From Fallopia convolvulus (Eukaryota > Streptophyta > Magnoliopsida > Caryophyllales > Polygonaceae): DNA of 64,000 nt. Both the position numbers and the translations under genes were made by a program. The DNA is taken from the NCBI GenBank assembly GCA_964016875.1, contig OZ024721.1:43483088-43547087 (forward strand). The letters are read 5' to 3'. Shown here in pieces: positions 42,684 through 53,231 of the stretch; the first letter of the stretch is position 1; the number at the start of each line of letters is the position of its first letter. The notes beneath the pieces are model-generated. The model was given only the letters and a program-made list of their open reading frames with translations, did not search any database and was not told the origin of the DNA.

Positions 42684-44549
42684 AGGTATGAGTTTCTTGG
42701 CCCAAATTCCACTTTTCCCGTAATTGTTAATGCTAACCTTAATAAGGAAGAAGTTGGAAAGCTGCTTGATGTGCTTAGGACTCATAGGAAGGCCATTGGG
42801 TACTCACTAGAGAAATTGAGTGGACTTTCACCTTCTTTGTGTATACATCGTATTTTTCTTGAGGAAGGTCACAGGCCAACCATTGAACATCAAAGGAGGC
42901 TTAACCCAAACATGAAGGAAGTGGTAAAAAAGGAGATCTTGAGAATGCTTGATGCAGGTATCATCTTCCCAATTTCGGATAGTAAGTGGGTAAGCTCGGT
43001 TCATGTTGTGCCTAAAAAAAGTGGTCTTACTGTTGTAGAAAATGAAAAAGGCGAGTTGGTTCCTACTAGGACTACCACTAGTTGGCGCATGTGCATAGAT
43101 TATAGAAAACTTAATAGTGCCACTAGAAAGGATCACTTCCCCTTGCCTTTTATTGACCAAGTGCTAGAGAGATTAGCTCTACATGACTATTTTTGTTATC
43201 TCGAGGGCTATAGTGGTTTTTGGCAGGTTCCGATACATCCCGATGATCAAGAGAAGACCACTTTCAAATGTCCTTATGGCACATTTGCTTATAGGAGGAT
43301 GCCATTCGGGCTTTGCAACGCCCCGGCCACCTTTCAACGGTGTATGATGGCCATCTTTTCCGACATGATTGAGGATATCGTGGAGGTATTTATGGATGAT
43401 TTCTCGGTTTACGGTACCACTTTTGACTCTTGTCTTGCTAATTTTGCTAGAGTCCTTAGGAGATGTGAAGAGACAAAACTTGTGCTTAATTGGGAAAAGT
43501 GTCACTTTATGGTGCAAGAAGGGATTGTCTTAGGTCATGTAGTGTCAAAAAAGGGGATTGAAGTTGACAAGGCTAAAATTGAATTAATTGAAAAATTGCC
43601 ACCCCCTACCTCCGTGAAAGATGTTAGGAGTTTCCTAGGCCATGCCGGGTTTTATAGGAGGTTCATTCAAGATTTCTCTAAGATTACTAAACCATTAACT
43701 AACCTATTAATGAAGGATGTTGTGTTTGAGTTTTCTTCTGAGTGTCTTGAAGCTTTTCATAGGATCCGGGATGCACTAGTGTCGGCCCCCATCATGCAAC
43801 CTCCGGATTGGACACTTCCCTTCGAGATCATGTGCGACGCTAGTGACTACGCCGTGGGCTCGGTTCTTGGGCAAAGGAAAGAGAAGAAGCCTCATGCCAT
43901 TTACTATGCGAGCAAGACGCTCGACGAGGTCCAAAGCAAGTACACAACTACGGAGAAGGAGTTCCTAGCCGTTGTGTTTGCTTTTGAAAAGTTCCGTTCA
44001 TACTTGGTGGGCTCCAAGGTAATCGTCTACACCGATCATGCAGCTATCCGTTACCTTATGGATAAGAAGGACGCCAAGCCGAGATTACTCCGATGGATGC
44101 TCCTATTACAAGAATTCGATCTTGAGATACGAGACAAAAAAGGAGCGGAAAATCTTGTGGCGGACCACCTTTCTAGGTTGCCCATTGAGCACATCAAGGA
44201 GTCCGGAGACACGGTGCCCATCAATGATTCCTGCCCGGACGAAATTCTCTTGAGCAATGAAGTTCTAAGGATCGAGGTTGACCATTTTGGATCGAACACG
44301 ACCAATCATGGGTCGGTGACAACCAGCCCTGGGTCGATACCGACCCCCCATGTGCAAAATCCGGTCGACTCTGAGCAAGACAACACGACTCCGACCCTAT
44401 CCGGGGTCGATCAAGGTCACTTTTCCCTCTCTTCTGTGTACTTACTTGTCTTTCTCCTTCTCCTCACCCCATTCTCTCTCCCTATTCTATACATGCTATT
44501 CGAGGGGCGACAACCCCTTGGTTTGCGGATTTTGCTAACTATGTTGTAG
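42684..44549 (+). CDS. G2 reverse transcriptase and RNase H
   Basis: A long open frame (a Met is at 42771; similarity begins near 42690 with YEFLGPNSTFPVIVNANL). RT: SWRMCIDYRKLNSATRKDHF near 43081, YRRMPFGLCNAPATFQRCM near 43290, catalytic VFMDDFSVYG near 43386 and GIVLGHVVSKKGIEVDKAK. RNase H: MCDASDYAVGSVLGQ near 43831, TTEKEFLAVVFAFEK near 43945 and VYTDHAAIRYLM near 44026, giving D, E and D; NLVADHLSRL follows. The tail (44200-44400) is linker with three palindromic modules; a hydrophobic run near 44440-44500 is probably read in the wrong frame. The integrase frame takes over near 44515. RT and RNase H residues look intact. Confidence 0.92.
   Translation, partial: RYEFLGPNSTFPVIVNANLNKEEVGKLLDVLRTHRKAIGYSLEKLSGLSPSLCIHRIFLEEGHRPTIEHQRRLNPNMKEVVKKEILRMLDAGIIFPISDSKWVSSVHVVPKKSGLTVVENEKGELVPTRTTTSWRMCIDYRKLNSATRKDHFPLPFIDQVLERLALHDYFCYLEGYSGFWQVPIHPDDQEKTTFKCPYGTFAYRRMPFGLCNAPATFQRCMMAIFSDMIEDIVEVFMDDFSVYGTTFDSCLANFARVLRRCEETKLVLNWEKCHFMVQEGIVLGHVVSKKGIEVDKAKIELIEKLPPPTSVKDVRSFLGHAGFYRRFIQDFSKITKPLTNLLMKDVVFEFSSECLEAFHRIRDALVSAPIMQPPDWTLPFEIMCDASDYAVGSVLGQRKEKKPHAIYYASKTLDEVQSKYTTTEKEFLAVVFAFEKFRSYLVGSKVIVYTDHAAIRYLMDKKDAKPRLLRWMLLLQEFDLEIRDKKGAENLVADHLSRLPIEHIKESGDTVPINDSCPDEILLSNEVLRIEVDHFGSNTTNHGSVTTSPGSIPTPHVQNPVDSEQDNTTPTLSGVDQGHFSLSSVYLLVFLLLLTPFSLPILYMLFEGRQPLGLRILLTML
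44290..44345. repeat. Three tandem palindromic modules in the G2 RT-integrase linker
   Basis: GATCGAACACGACC (44290), GGTCGGTGACAACC (44311) and GGTCGATACCGACC (44332), exactly 21 nt apart. Confidence 0.92.
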
Positions 44550-45807
44550 GAGGCATTATCCCCGATGGATTAACTTCCCAAGCTAAAAAGAAGTTCCTCC
44601 ACGATGTCAAGCAATACTATTGGGACGATCCCTACCTATTCAAGCAAGGGAGTGATCATATCTTTAGGCGTTGTGTGCCGGACGATGAGATAGAGGGAGT
44701 AATCCGACATTGTCATACTCTTCCAACGGTCGGCCATGCTAAGGGATTCAAAACCACCGTGAAGTTTCTTCAAAGTGGATTCTATTGGCCTACCCTTTTC
44801 AAGGCTGTTCAAGCATATGTAACGGCATGTGATGAGTGCCAACGTGCGGGAAATATCACATGGAGGAACGAGAACCCACTCAGGGAATCCTAGAGGTCGA
44901 GCTCTTCGACGTTTGGGGAATTGACTTCATGGGACCCTACCCCTCTTTGGGCCCCTACAAGTACATCCTCGTAGCGGTTGATTACGTTTCTAAGTGGGTC
45001 GAGGCCATAGCCACAAGAACTAATGATGCACGAGTGGTGGCCAAGTTCATGAAGACCAACATTTTTCCTCGCTTTGGTGTTCCCCGAGCCATTATTAGTG
45101 ATGGCGGTTCTCACTTCATTGAGCGGAGCTTCGAGGCACTTTTGACCAAGTATGGGGTATCTCACAAGGTGGAAACTCCTTACCATCCCCAAACAAGTGG
45201 TCAAGTTGAGATCTCTAACCGGCAAATTAAAAGCATCTTGGAGAAGACGGTTTCCCGCTCAAGAAAGGATTGGGCCTCCAAGCTTGATGATGCATTATGG
45301 GCGTACCGCACCGCCTACAAGACGCCACTCCGCACTACTCCTTACAATCTTGTGTATGGCAAGTCATGTCATTTGCCCGTCGAGCTCGAACACAAAGCTT
45401 TATGGGCTCTCAAGGAGCTCAATATGGATCTCGACGCGGCCGGAGCAAAGCGATTCATGGACCTACAAGAATTAGAGGAGTTAAGGCTCAAGGCGTATGA
45501 GAATGCCAAGATTTACAAAGAAAGAACCAAGAAGTGGCATGATAAGAAACTTGTCCCGAAGACCTTCAACAACGGTGATCAAGTACTCCTTTTCAACTCT
45601 AGACTTCGACTTTTCCCCGGAAAGCTGCGAACTCGATGGAGTGGACCATTCGTGGTTCACCACATTTACCCACATGGGGCGGTTGATCTCATAGATGAGA
45701 ATGGAGGGATTTTTAAGGTCAACGGGCATCGATTGAAGAAATACTATGCAAGGGCCGAACCCGATGAGGAAATCCGAGCCACGTGGGCTCTCACATCTTC
45801 CGACTAA
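44515..45807 (+). pseudogene. G2 integrase
   Basis: Starts in the frame reading FADFANYVVGGIIP near 44540. Zinc finger: HCHTLPTVGH near 44710 and CDECQ near 44829, an HHCC set. A one-base shift near 44880 breaks the frame. The core continues as DVWGIDFMGPYPS near 44910, AIISDGGSHF near 45090 and SGQVEISNRQ near 45196, supplying D, D and E. The C-terminal part has DQVLLFNSRLRLFPGKLRTRW near 45580, the gypsy tail, and ends at TAA 45805-45807. Apart from the shift it looks complete. Confidence 0.88.
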
Positions 45808-46046
45808 GTTGAGGTACTTCTCGTCTAGCTAAAGACGTTAAATAAAGCGCTTACGGGAGGCAACCCACTTTGTTTTTTTTTGTTTTTGGATTTTCTTTTT
45901 AGCTTAGTTTAATTTGTTTTTATTAGTATAGAGTAGCTAGGGTTCTTGTCTTGCATCTCCACTAACGTTTTGTAGGGACCCGAGGCGTCGGAATGGGAAC
46001 GTGAGGGTTGGAACACGTTGAAACGCAAGGGAACAAAGTCAGGGGA

Positions 46047-46081
46047 GGTCGGGGACGACCCAAATCCGGTCGGTACCGACC
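46047..46081. repeat. Palindromic module pair downstream of G2 pol
   Basis: GGTCGGGGACGACC (46047) and GGTCGGTACCGACC (46068), the latter a perfect 14-bp palindrome. Spacing 21 nt, in non-coding DNA. Confidence 0.95.
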
Positions 46082-46719
46082 CCTTCAAGCAAAAACGGTA
46101 AAATTTCAGAAATTCCGAAAATTGCAGGTAAGTCCCTGAACTTTTAACCCTTTTTAACCCTATTTCCCTCCCTTCTTTTCCCTCACGCCGCCGACCCATA
46201 TCTCTCTCAAAACTCCATTGCCTCCATTACCACCAAGGCTTCACAAATTCATCACAACTCCTCCCAAATCTACTAAAATCCATCCTTGTGCTACTTAATC
46301 TTCCACATCCATCACCAAAAACCAGAATTCGGCCCTTCCCAACAAATCTCAAATTTTTGAACCGCTCTAGTGCTCGTCTACGACCCTTTTTCTACTTTCC
46401 ATCCTCTAATTTCACTCATCTTTGGTATGTTTCTCTACTTCTTTGCTCTTAAATTCAAGTTTACTTGATTTATTATGAAGGGTTAGTTGAAAATCTAGGT
46501 TTTGGGTGTTCTTGAGTTTGAATATGGAAATATGGGTTATTTGTATGCTTTAGTGGTTAGATCTACATGGTATTATGATGATTTGTGGTTTATGAGTGGA
46601 TTCCATGCTTGATCTCTGGTTGTTTGGGCAAATTTGAGCACATATGATTTTTATAGGATTTTTGGTAGCCTTTCTAGGGTATTTGTGCCGGAAATTCGAG
46701 CATGGTTTTTGCCCGGAGT

Positions 46720-46805
46720 GGTCGGTGACGACCCAACAGTGCCGTGGCGCTTGTATCTTGGCGTGTGCTAGATCGATAACGACCATCCAAGGGTCAGTTC
46801 TGACC
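46720..46805. repeat. Palindromic modules before the G2 env-like ORF
   Basis: A single GGTCGGTGACGACC at 46720, then GATCGATAACGACC (46771) and GGTCAGTTCTGACC (46792), 21 nt apart. Confidence 0.9.
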
Positions 46806-47065
46806 TCGGATGCCTCGTAATCTTAATTGTTGCATGCTTATTGAGCTAATTTGACCATGATTTGAGTAATTTTAGCATGAGAATTCCCTCTACTTACCAA
46901 CTTTTCATGATTAAGCATGCTTGGTTAAGTTATTTCTAACAAAATTAGAGCATGTAGCTAAGTGTAAGTATGGGGTACTTCTTTGTTGGTATGTGTGCTC
47001 TTGGTTTGGTTTTGTCCTTTATAACTTTGGAAATTATCTTGGAAGTTTGAACGTTTTGTAGGACA

Positions 47066-48580
47066 ATGGCCTCTTCATCCAGTCATCCCGCCAAGAAGCA
47101 AAAGAAAAACAAGCAAAAGGTGGATTGTGTGGAGTTCGACTCCAATGAGCAAAGGGAACGGTTTGTTGAAATGTGGCACAGAGATGTTAGTGTGCGAGCT
47201 TATCAGAGGGTCGGTGCCAATAAGATTGGTTTCCATGCGGAGGTGCTTGAGGCCTTCTCTTAGATTGGAGCTCAACACCTTATCTTGCATCCTATAGAGG
47301 AACATTATGTGGCTCTCACGTGCGAGTTCATGTTTGATTTTCACTTGTACCTGGATGAAACCGACTTCAACAAGTCCATGGTCAGATTTCAGCAAGACAA
47401 TAGGCATCACGAGATGGACATTAAAAAGTTCAACAAACACCTTGGCTTTCGTGCACCGTCACGGGTGTACACAGTAAAGGACTTCCCCACCAAGGATTTG
47501 TGGCATTACCTCACCAATAGGGTTGAATTCCCCACCAACGCCCTTCCCGGTCGGTTCATTGCTAGCCTGGTTTTCAAGATTATTCTACGCATCCTCGGCT
47601 CCACAATTTGGCCAAGGTACGAGCTCTCACGCCCCCACAAGAAAGAGATTGCGTGCTTATCCACGATGCTCTTTGAGACGCCCATTCACATGAATTTGGG
47701 GTACGAGTTTGCCAACGCCATCATAAGCCACCAAGCCCAAAAGACCCACACTAGCACTTACTTTGGTTGGCTTGTGGCTCTCCTTGCCAAGTCCTTAAAA
47801 ATCAAACTTTCCGCATATTCTTCAAAGAGGGTCATTCCTATGGATGTGAAGTACTACACAAATGCTAAGGTTATCTTCCAATCCTCTGTCGGCTTCATCA
47901 ACAAGTTCAAGATCGATGACAACACGACACATGATGTGGTGCTCACCAAAGAAAATCTTGAGCTTTTCTACCGCCCCAATTAGTATGATGCATGGGCCCC
48001 CACACCTTATCCTTTGGTGCCAAATGTCCGAGTTGATGAGAGGGTTAGACGACAGCCAAGCAGGTATCGGAGAGCCGAGCCTAATCCACCGCCGAGAGAG
48101 CATATCTTTGAGTGGGAGCTACCGAGAGGCCAGTCTGGGGGGGTCGGTAACGACCCAACAGAGGGTGGTACCTACCATAATCAGCATGGTGTCGACCCTA
48201 TGGACTTCAAGATGGGACCTCAGACTGACATGGTCCCCTATTATTCACACCCCTATAGCTTTGATGGGTCCGGCGACTCTCATTTTCAAGGACAAGGCAC
48301 ATATCATACCGGGTCGAGTTCGGGTGGCAACCCCGATATCTCCCTTCTCTCAGCTAAGATGGACGCCCTTATGCTTCACCAACACCATCTTTATGGGGCG
48401 CTTAACCACCACCACAACCAATTTGTCAACCACCAAAACGAGCTTAAGGATTTCCGCATTGAGTATTATGAAGATCACAAGCAAGATGTCGAGAGGTGGA
48501 ATGCTCAAGTGGAATACAACAATTGGTTGGCGCAACAACTCTTCCACGCGCCTTCACCTCCTCACCCTCCTCAAGAATGA
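47066..48580 (+). pseudogene. G2 ATHILA-type env-like ORF
   Basis: Starts MASSSSHPAKKQKKNKQK, a basic N-terminus, at 47066. The central part (FVEMWHRDVSVRAYQRVGAN, LTNRVEFPTNALPGRF, LFETPIHMNLGYEFANAII) fits the ATHILA ORF-1 family found after pol in Athila elements. The C-terminal part is His/Asn/Gln-rich (LMLHQHHLYGALNHHHNQF) and ends PPHPPQE with TGA at 48578-48580. Stops at 47261 and 47981, both TAG where CAG is plausible, divide it. A palindromic module at 48142 encodes VGNDP. No clear signal peptide or membrane segment is seen, so an envelope role is not supported by the sequence. Confidence 0.8.
48142..48155. repeat. Single palindromic module in the G2 env-like ORF
   Basis: GGTCGGTAACGACC within coding sequence (VGNDP). 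Confidence 0.9.
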
Positions 48581-50074
48581 TTCTCCTCCTCTTCCAACGC
48601 TTCAAGGTGTCCGAGTTAGTTTTCTCTTTCCCTTCTCTTTACTTTCTAATCAATGGGGACATTGATGTTTAAGTATGGGGTGGTTTGGGGAAATTACTTG
48701 TTTGAGTCTTGTGTTGTTTTGTGTTTTGATTGTTTATGTCTAGTTTTGCTTGAGTCTTTTTCCTTTTGATTTTAGATGGATAAATGACCTTTTCTTAGAT
48801 GTCCTAGGATGGAAATTGCTTGCATCATCATATAAATCCTATAACATGCTTTAAGAATTTCCTAAATCATGATTTTACTTTTTGAATTTTGAGCTTATAA
48901 TAGATATTGAGCATGCATATTTCTAAGTGAAAGCAATCCAACAAAATTGAACCTAAGTGAGAAATTTTTTGGCCTATAAAGGATATATGTCTTATTCCTT
49001 TCTCTTTGATGTGTGATTTACTCTTCCAAATGCAATCTACCACTTGTCAATGGCGTGGTTATTTTAAACTTGAAACCAATGGAGATATGCTCATTACTTG
49101 ATTGAATCAAATGATTTTGAACTTATTTTTATAATCCTATTATATTCCTTTTCCAACCTATACATGATCCCTCTGTTTGTAGCCCTTGTTTTGAGCTTAA
49201 AGCCTATTTCTAGCCCCACAAAAAATTCCCTAGCCATGATAAGCTTGACCCCTTTGATCCGGGAATTAGGACTTAGAATGGATTGTTGAAGATAGTTATG
49301 GGTTGATTGGGTGAAAACAAAGTGATTGTGAAAGGTAGATAAGGAGCGTTGTCTTTGGAAAGTAAAGAATGAAGTGTTTTGGGCTCGAAGTACACAAAGG
49401 CAGCTCGTTACCAACCCAAAGAAGGTCGGTACCGACCCCTTAAAAAAAGAAGAGAAAAAACGGGGTAATTCATATAATAAGTGCAAGAGCCCAAAACCTT
49501 CTATGTAAGAATGGAAGAAAGACAATAATAATAGGTGAAAAGGAAAGTGCATTGAAAAGTTTGAAGTGTTTGGTGATTGTAAGAAGAAAGTGTGCTGGTT
49601 GAGTGTTATGAAGTCTAGGAGTCTTTGGTTCCCGGATTAGTTAGCACCACAAGGCCAAAATATTTCCACACCCTTTGTCTTTACCAAGCCCCATTACAAC
49701 CCGACCGAATGAAAACTTCTTTGAAGTTTTTATTGAGCGCCCTAAGTTCATTTAATGATTTGACTTGTTTTGATTTCTTCGGTGGAGAGTTTTTTATATA
49801 AGTTCCATTGACTATGAGGTTTTGTGTTTGGAATTTGAGTCGAGTGATTATTGATATACCCTAAACACATTGAGAGTTGAGTGAGACACATTCCTTGGTG
49901 AGGTTGGATTGTGATTGCTTAGAATGTTCATGTGTGCTATGATGTGGAAGTTGTTTGCTCACTATTCTACTTGTGCTTCTTTTTCTTAGAAGGCGATTCT
50001 CGAGTTGTGTTATTTGGTATTGATGCGTGTTAAGTGATTGCTTGAGGACAAGCAAGTCTAAGTATGGGGTGTTT
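48581..50074 (+). other. G2 3' untranslated region and polypurine tract
   Basis: Non-coding and T-rich. A module pair lies at 49403/49424. The end has GATTGCTTGAGGACAAGCAA then AAGTATGGGGTG (50059-50070), the usual sequence before Athila-type 3' LTRs and the probable priming tract. Confidence 0.75.
49403..49437. repeat. Palindromic module pair in the G2 3' UTR
   Basis: GCTCGTTACCAACC (49403) and the perfect palindrome GGTCGGTACCGACC (49424), 21 nt apart, non-coding. Confidence 0.93.
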
Positions 50075-51595
50075 TGATGTCGCACTTTTTAGTTGGTTTT
50101 TATGGGTAGTTTTCTAGATAGGTTGAATCTTTTCTAGGTCTATTGTGTTGTTTTGCATATAATTCCGACCCTCTCTAGAGATTTGGAGTCGTTTGTGCTT
50201 GTTTGTTGTTTTTATAGGTTTTTGAAGCGTTGAGGAGGAGATATCCCGGTCTTTCAAGCTTTCTAGGAGGTGGCGTTAGAGTTTTCTTGTGGTGATGTTG
50301 ATGGAAGGGCGAGAGTCATGGTCTTTGAAGATTTGATGATTTCAAGATGAAGTTTGCAAGATGAGGATGCCTTAGAAGGAGCTAGAGGAAGTCTTAGAAG
50401 ACCAAGAACGATTAAAGAAGAAACATTAAAGAAGAACCAAGCTTTGGAGCAAGTTTCGGGCAAAGAAATGAAGAAAATCAAGTGCTGCCTAGGTCGGTGA
50501 CGACCCACTCTGGGTCGGTACCGAGCGCCTCCGTGCCTAGTGGAAATAAACTTGCGCCTTAAGTTAGGTTTTAGTAAATGTTTTATTTATGGGTTTTTTT
50601 AAGATAGAATTTAGTTTCCATATAAGAACATTCCTACCACTATATAAGGTTCTTTTAGGGTTACTTGTGGAGACAGACGATATATTCTAGGGGAGACGTT
50701 ATTTGGAGAGCAAGAGACGAAACGAGTTTGCAAGTTGGTTTTCTAGGGTTAACTCTTATTCCAAGCTCTTGGACAATTTTAAGGTAGACTTGGAGGTTTG
50801 TTTGAAGTTTGTAAGTTGTCTTTTCAATTAAAGTTTGCTTGGTTTTGAATTATGTCTTCTTTTTTATTTATGATTGTTGATTGCGTGATGGATCGTGAGT
50901 AGTCTATTTTTCTAGGGTTGGGGTGAAACCCGACGAGTTGTGCATGGTTAAAAGCATGAATCTTTGATTATACCATTCCTTTTAATCTCTATCCTTTATC
51001 CTCTTGTTTGTTATTGATTCCTTGATGAAAATTGAGGCATGTTCATCTTCATGATTAAGTTGAAAGATTAAATTGTGAATTTGAATAATATTTGGGTTGA
51101 AGCGAAAGTTAAAACCTTTAGATAACAAGTAGGGTTGCAAGTTTAGATCTTTACGAAATTCGAGATATTTGCTTGATTATTTATGGCGAAAGTCATTCAT
51201 GAGATCATTGTTGGTTGATTTTGATTCATGTTTACGTGCATAGCTTGTTTGTGGTGAATCCTTTGCTCTAGATTTCTTTTACATTGATTTTACGAAGTTT
51301 TCTCGCTACCTGAATAGGTCGTCGCCGATCACCCTTGAGGTCGGTACCGAGCTCCCATATTTTCCGGTTTTCTCTCTGCGTCGTTGTCCAGGTTTAGGTC
51401 TTCACCGACCTAGTTGGGGTCGGTTCTGAGCACTTGCTGCGTGTGTTTTGTTTTGTTTGTTTTACTTTTGTTAGGATTAATAGCTAGACCTAGATACTTC
51501 TAATTCCCGTGGACGAACCTGACCTCCCTGTACTCAGCGGGGTCTTGATCTATAAATTATTTGCTTGTTAGGATCAAGGTAAAACCCTTTCAACA
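50075..51595 (+). repeat. G2 3' LTR (1,521 bp) with module pairs
   Basis: Partner of 36877-38399, TATATAA at 50641-50647. Modules at 50492/50513 (21 nt), 51317/51339 (22 nt) and 51397/51418 (21 nt) repeat the 5' LTR layout. Confidence 0.95.
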
Positions 51596-52969
51596 GCCAC
51601 CTAGAGAACTCTTTGTAAGGCCTACACACAAAGACGGGATATCGTCCGCGGTAAAAAAAGAGAGAAGAAGAAGGAAATAGTTGGAGACAACAAACCTTCC
51701 AAACCGATAGGCCGACGTCTCTAACCAGAGCAGAGCTGGGAACATCCAAGCGAGGCTTCTTTGAGCCATGGGCACCACGAAGCTTTTGCCATAAATCTGA
51801 GGGACCTTTCTCATCTAAGTCAATAACTTCAGTAACACCAGGTGATGGCCTCTTAGTAGGGGTCACTTTCACCGCGGCCTCTATCTTCACCTTGGGGTCC
51901 AAAGGGGGTCTCTTATCGCTCGACCGAAGCTTACGCTAAATCAGGGCTGCAACAGAGAAACTCCTCCCCAAGGAAGAAGAAGCTTCTAAGAAGACAAATG
52001 TTAAAGCCCATGGACAAAATTGGTACAAAATTCAAAAGCAAAGGAAAGAAGCATATACTCTTAACGGGGTTCGTGGCCACCTCAGCGAGCTTCCCAGGCG
52101 CCGGAGCACTATCCTCAATCGTCTTCTCAGAGTTTTCCGATCTCGTATCATCTTCGCCGTCCTGTGGATCCCCAGTAACTGTCGTCGTCTTGTTGTTGGA
52201 TTCGCCTTCAAGTACTTGTTCCGCAGATCTTCGGTATGTCCTCTTTGCTTTAGGAAGAGAGAAAAGTTTCATGCATGCTTCTGATTCCAAGACATGGGTC
52301 TCCAAACTAGGCGGAACTGCACAAGAAACCCTCGAAATCAGAAATCCAATAAGAAATAGCAAAGTGACGGCAAAGGAGGGGGATGCGGAAATTAGGGTTA
52401 GGAACACTTACTTTTAGTGGTCCAAGAGTCGAAGAAAGTTGCTTGATACATCTCCCCCAGAGTAGACTTCTCCACGAAGAAGAAGTGCGAGGCCCAATCC
52501 TTGTCGTTAACCTTTGATTTCGGGATCAGTGGGTTCTTAGCATCCCTCGCGTGGAGGGTGAAGCGTCCATCCCTAAGAGGACAAACCCGGTACGCGCATA
52601 GCAAATCTTGCACAATGAAGTCAATCTTCTCGCCCAGACAAGTCTCGCTTATCTGGTACAAGATCTTCCACACCGATGGCATTAACTGCGCTGGGGAGGC
52701 TCTGAGAGTCATCAGAAAGTTCAAGATCAAAGGAGAGAAAGGGAAAAGAGCTCCCTGAGTGAAGGGATACTCCAAGAAGCAGACCCAACCTTCCTTGACC
52801 CAATCTACGGCCTCGCACGTAGGGGTGTAGAAGTTGGTGCCAGATGGAAAACCATGGTTTCGGATTATCGTCTCCACCTCATCCGAAGAGAGAGAGCAGG
52901 GGCGACAGTCGCGGGGCTCGAGAACATGGGAGGATTCGAAACCATACTCTTATCATCGGTGTTGGCCAT

Positions 52970-53231
52970 GGAGAACGAGCAACAGAGAAATAGAGCAAGA
53001 ATTGGAAGTAGAAGCAAGAAGACGATGAGGCACAAAAGTAGGAAGGGATCAGCGCGTATCTCCGAAGAGGTATGGGATTGAAAATTTAAAGCCTGAGTGA
53101 TGTAACTCTTCAAGTTCTCGAGAACGATCGAACGGACGGGTATAAGCCACGTGTCACGCGCTGCCTGTAGCTCACGCAGCAAATCCGATCCAAATCCCTC
53201 CTAAAAGATTTGGATCGGGATTTGGGGGTAT
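52970..53231 (+). other. G1 region before the 3' LTR, with polypurine tract
   Basis: Upstream flank of the antisense gene and presumably its promoter. GGGATTTGGGGGTAT (about 53217-53231) directly precedes the 3' LTR and is the probable plus-strand primer. Confidence 0.65.

Larger units (their letters stand above)
41824..42690 (+). pseudogene. G2 aspartic protease and linker to RT
   Basis: LGDPGKFAITIGIGAHRFKA leads to the active site CDLGASASLLPLS (about 41956), where DLG replaces the more usual DTG, as in Athila proteases; VVPIILGRPILA follows near 42161. The linker (42400-42680) is Glu-rich, then Ser/Pro/Thr-rich, and contains five palindromic modules read in a frame different from that in gag (giving SPPT and SSPT). 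A one-base shift near 42683 separates it from RT. Confidence 0.88.
45808..47065 (+). other. G2 spacer between pol and the env-like ORF
   Basis: Non-coding, 1.26 kb. It carries module pairs at 46047/46068 and 46771/46792 and a single module at 46720. GTTTTGTAG before the ATG could be a splice acceptor for a subgenomic message; this is inference. Confidence 0.6.
36877..51595 (+). mobile_element. G2: Athila-like Ty3/gypsy element inserted in G1
   Basis: Bounded by LTRs of 1,523 bp (36877-38399) and 1,521 bp (50075-51595), flanked by a perfect 5-bp duplication GCCAC (36872-36876 and 51596-51600). About 13.3 kb without the solo LTR S1. It has a tRNA-Asp-type primer site, gag, a DLGAS-type protease, RT, RNase H, integrase and an ORF after pol in the ATHILA env-like position. 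The LTRs differ at about 30 bases (2%) by eye, so it is younger than G1, as its nested position demands. Palindromic 21-nt modules are scattered through it (see the repeat entries). Confidence 0.94.
36352..52969 (-). pseudogene. G1 antisense spliced gene (gypsy-type transposon domain), split by G2
   Basis: Lies between pol and the 3' LTR, on the opposite strand. One consistent model has four exons: 52969-52412, 52316-52066, 51935-51696, and 51600-51596 joined across G2 to 36871-36352. Introns are 95, 130 and 95 bp with GT-AG ends, and phases agree across all junctions. It starts MANTDDKSMVSNPP. Exon 1 then has NFYTPTCEAVDWVKEGWVCF and SPAQLMPSVWKILYQI, resembling the 'putative gypsy type transposon' domain (Transposase_28). 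Exon 3 is basic (VTPTKRPSPGV). Exon 4 is a coiled coil rich in E, K and A, then an acidic tail ending VNDED. A frameshift near 52880 and a TGA near 36632 damage it. Antisense ORFs here are known in Tat elements; their job is unknown. Confidence 0.78.

Noticed and set aside
44440..44549. Hydrophobic run at the end of the G2 RT frame as a membrane segment
   Set aside because: The integrase frame begins here in another phase, so the run is probably an out-of-frame artefact.
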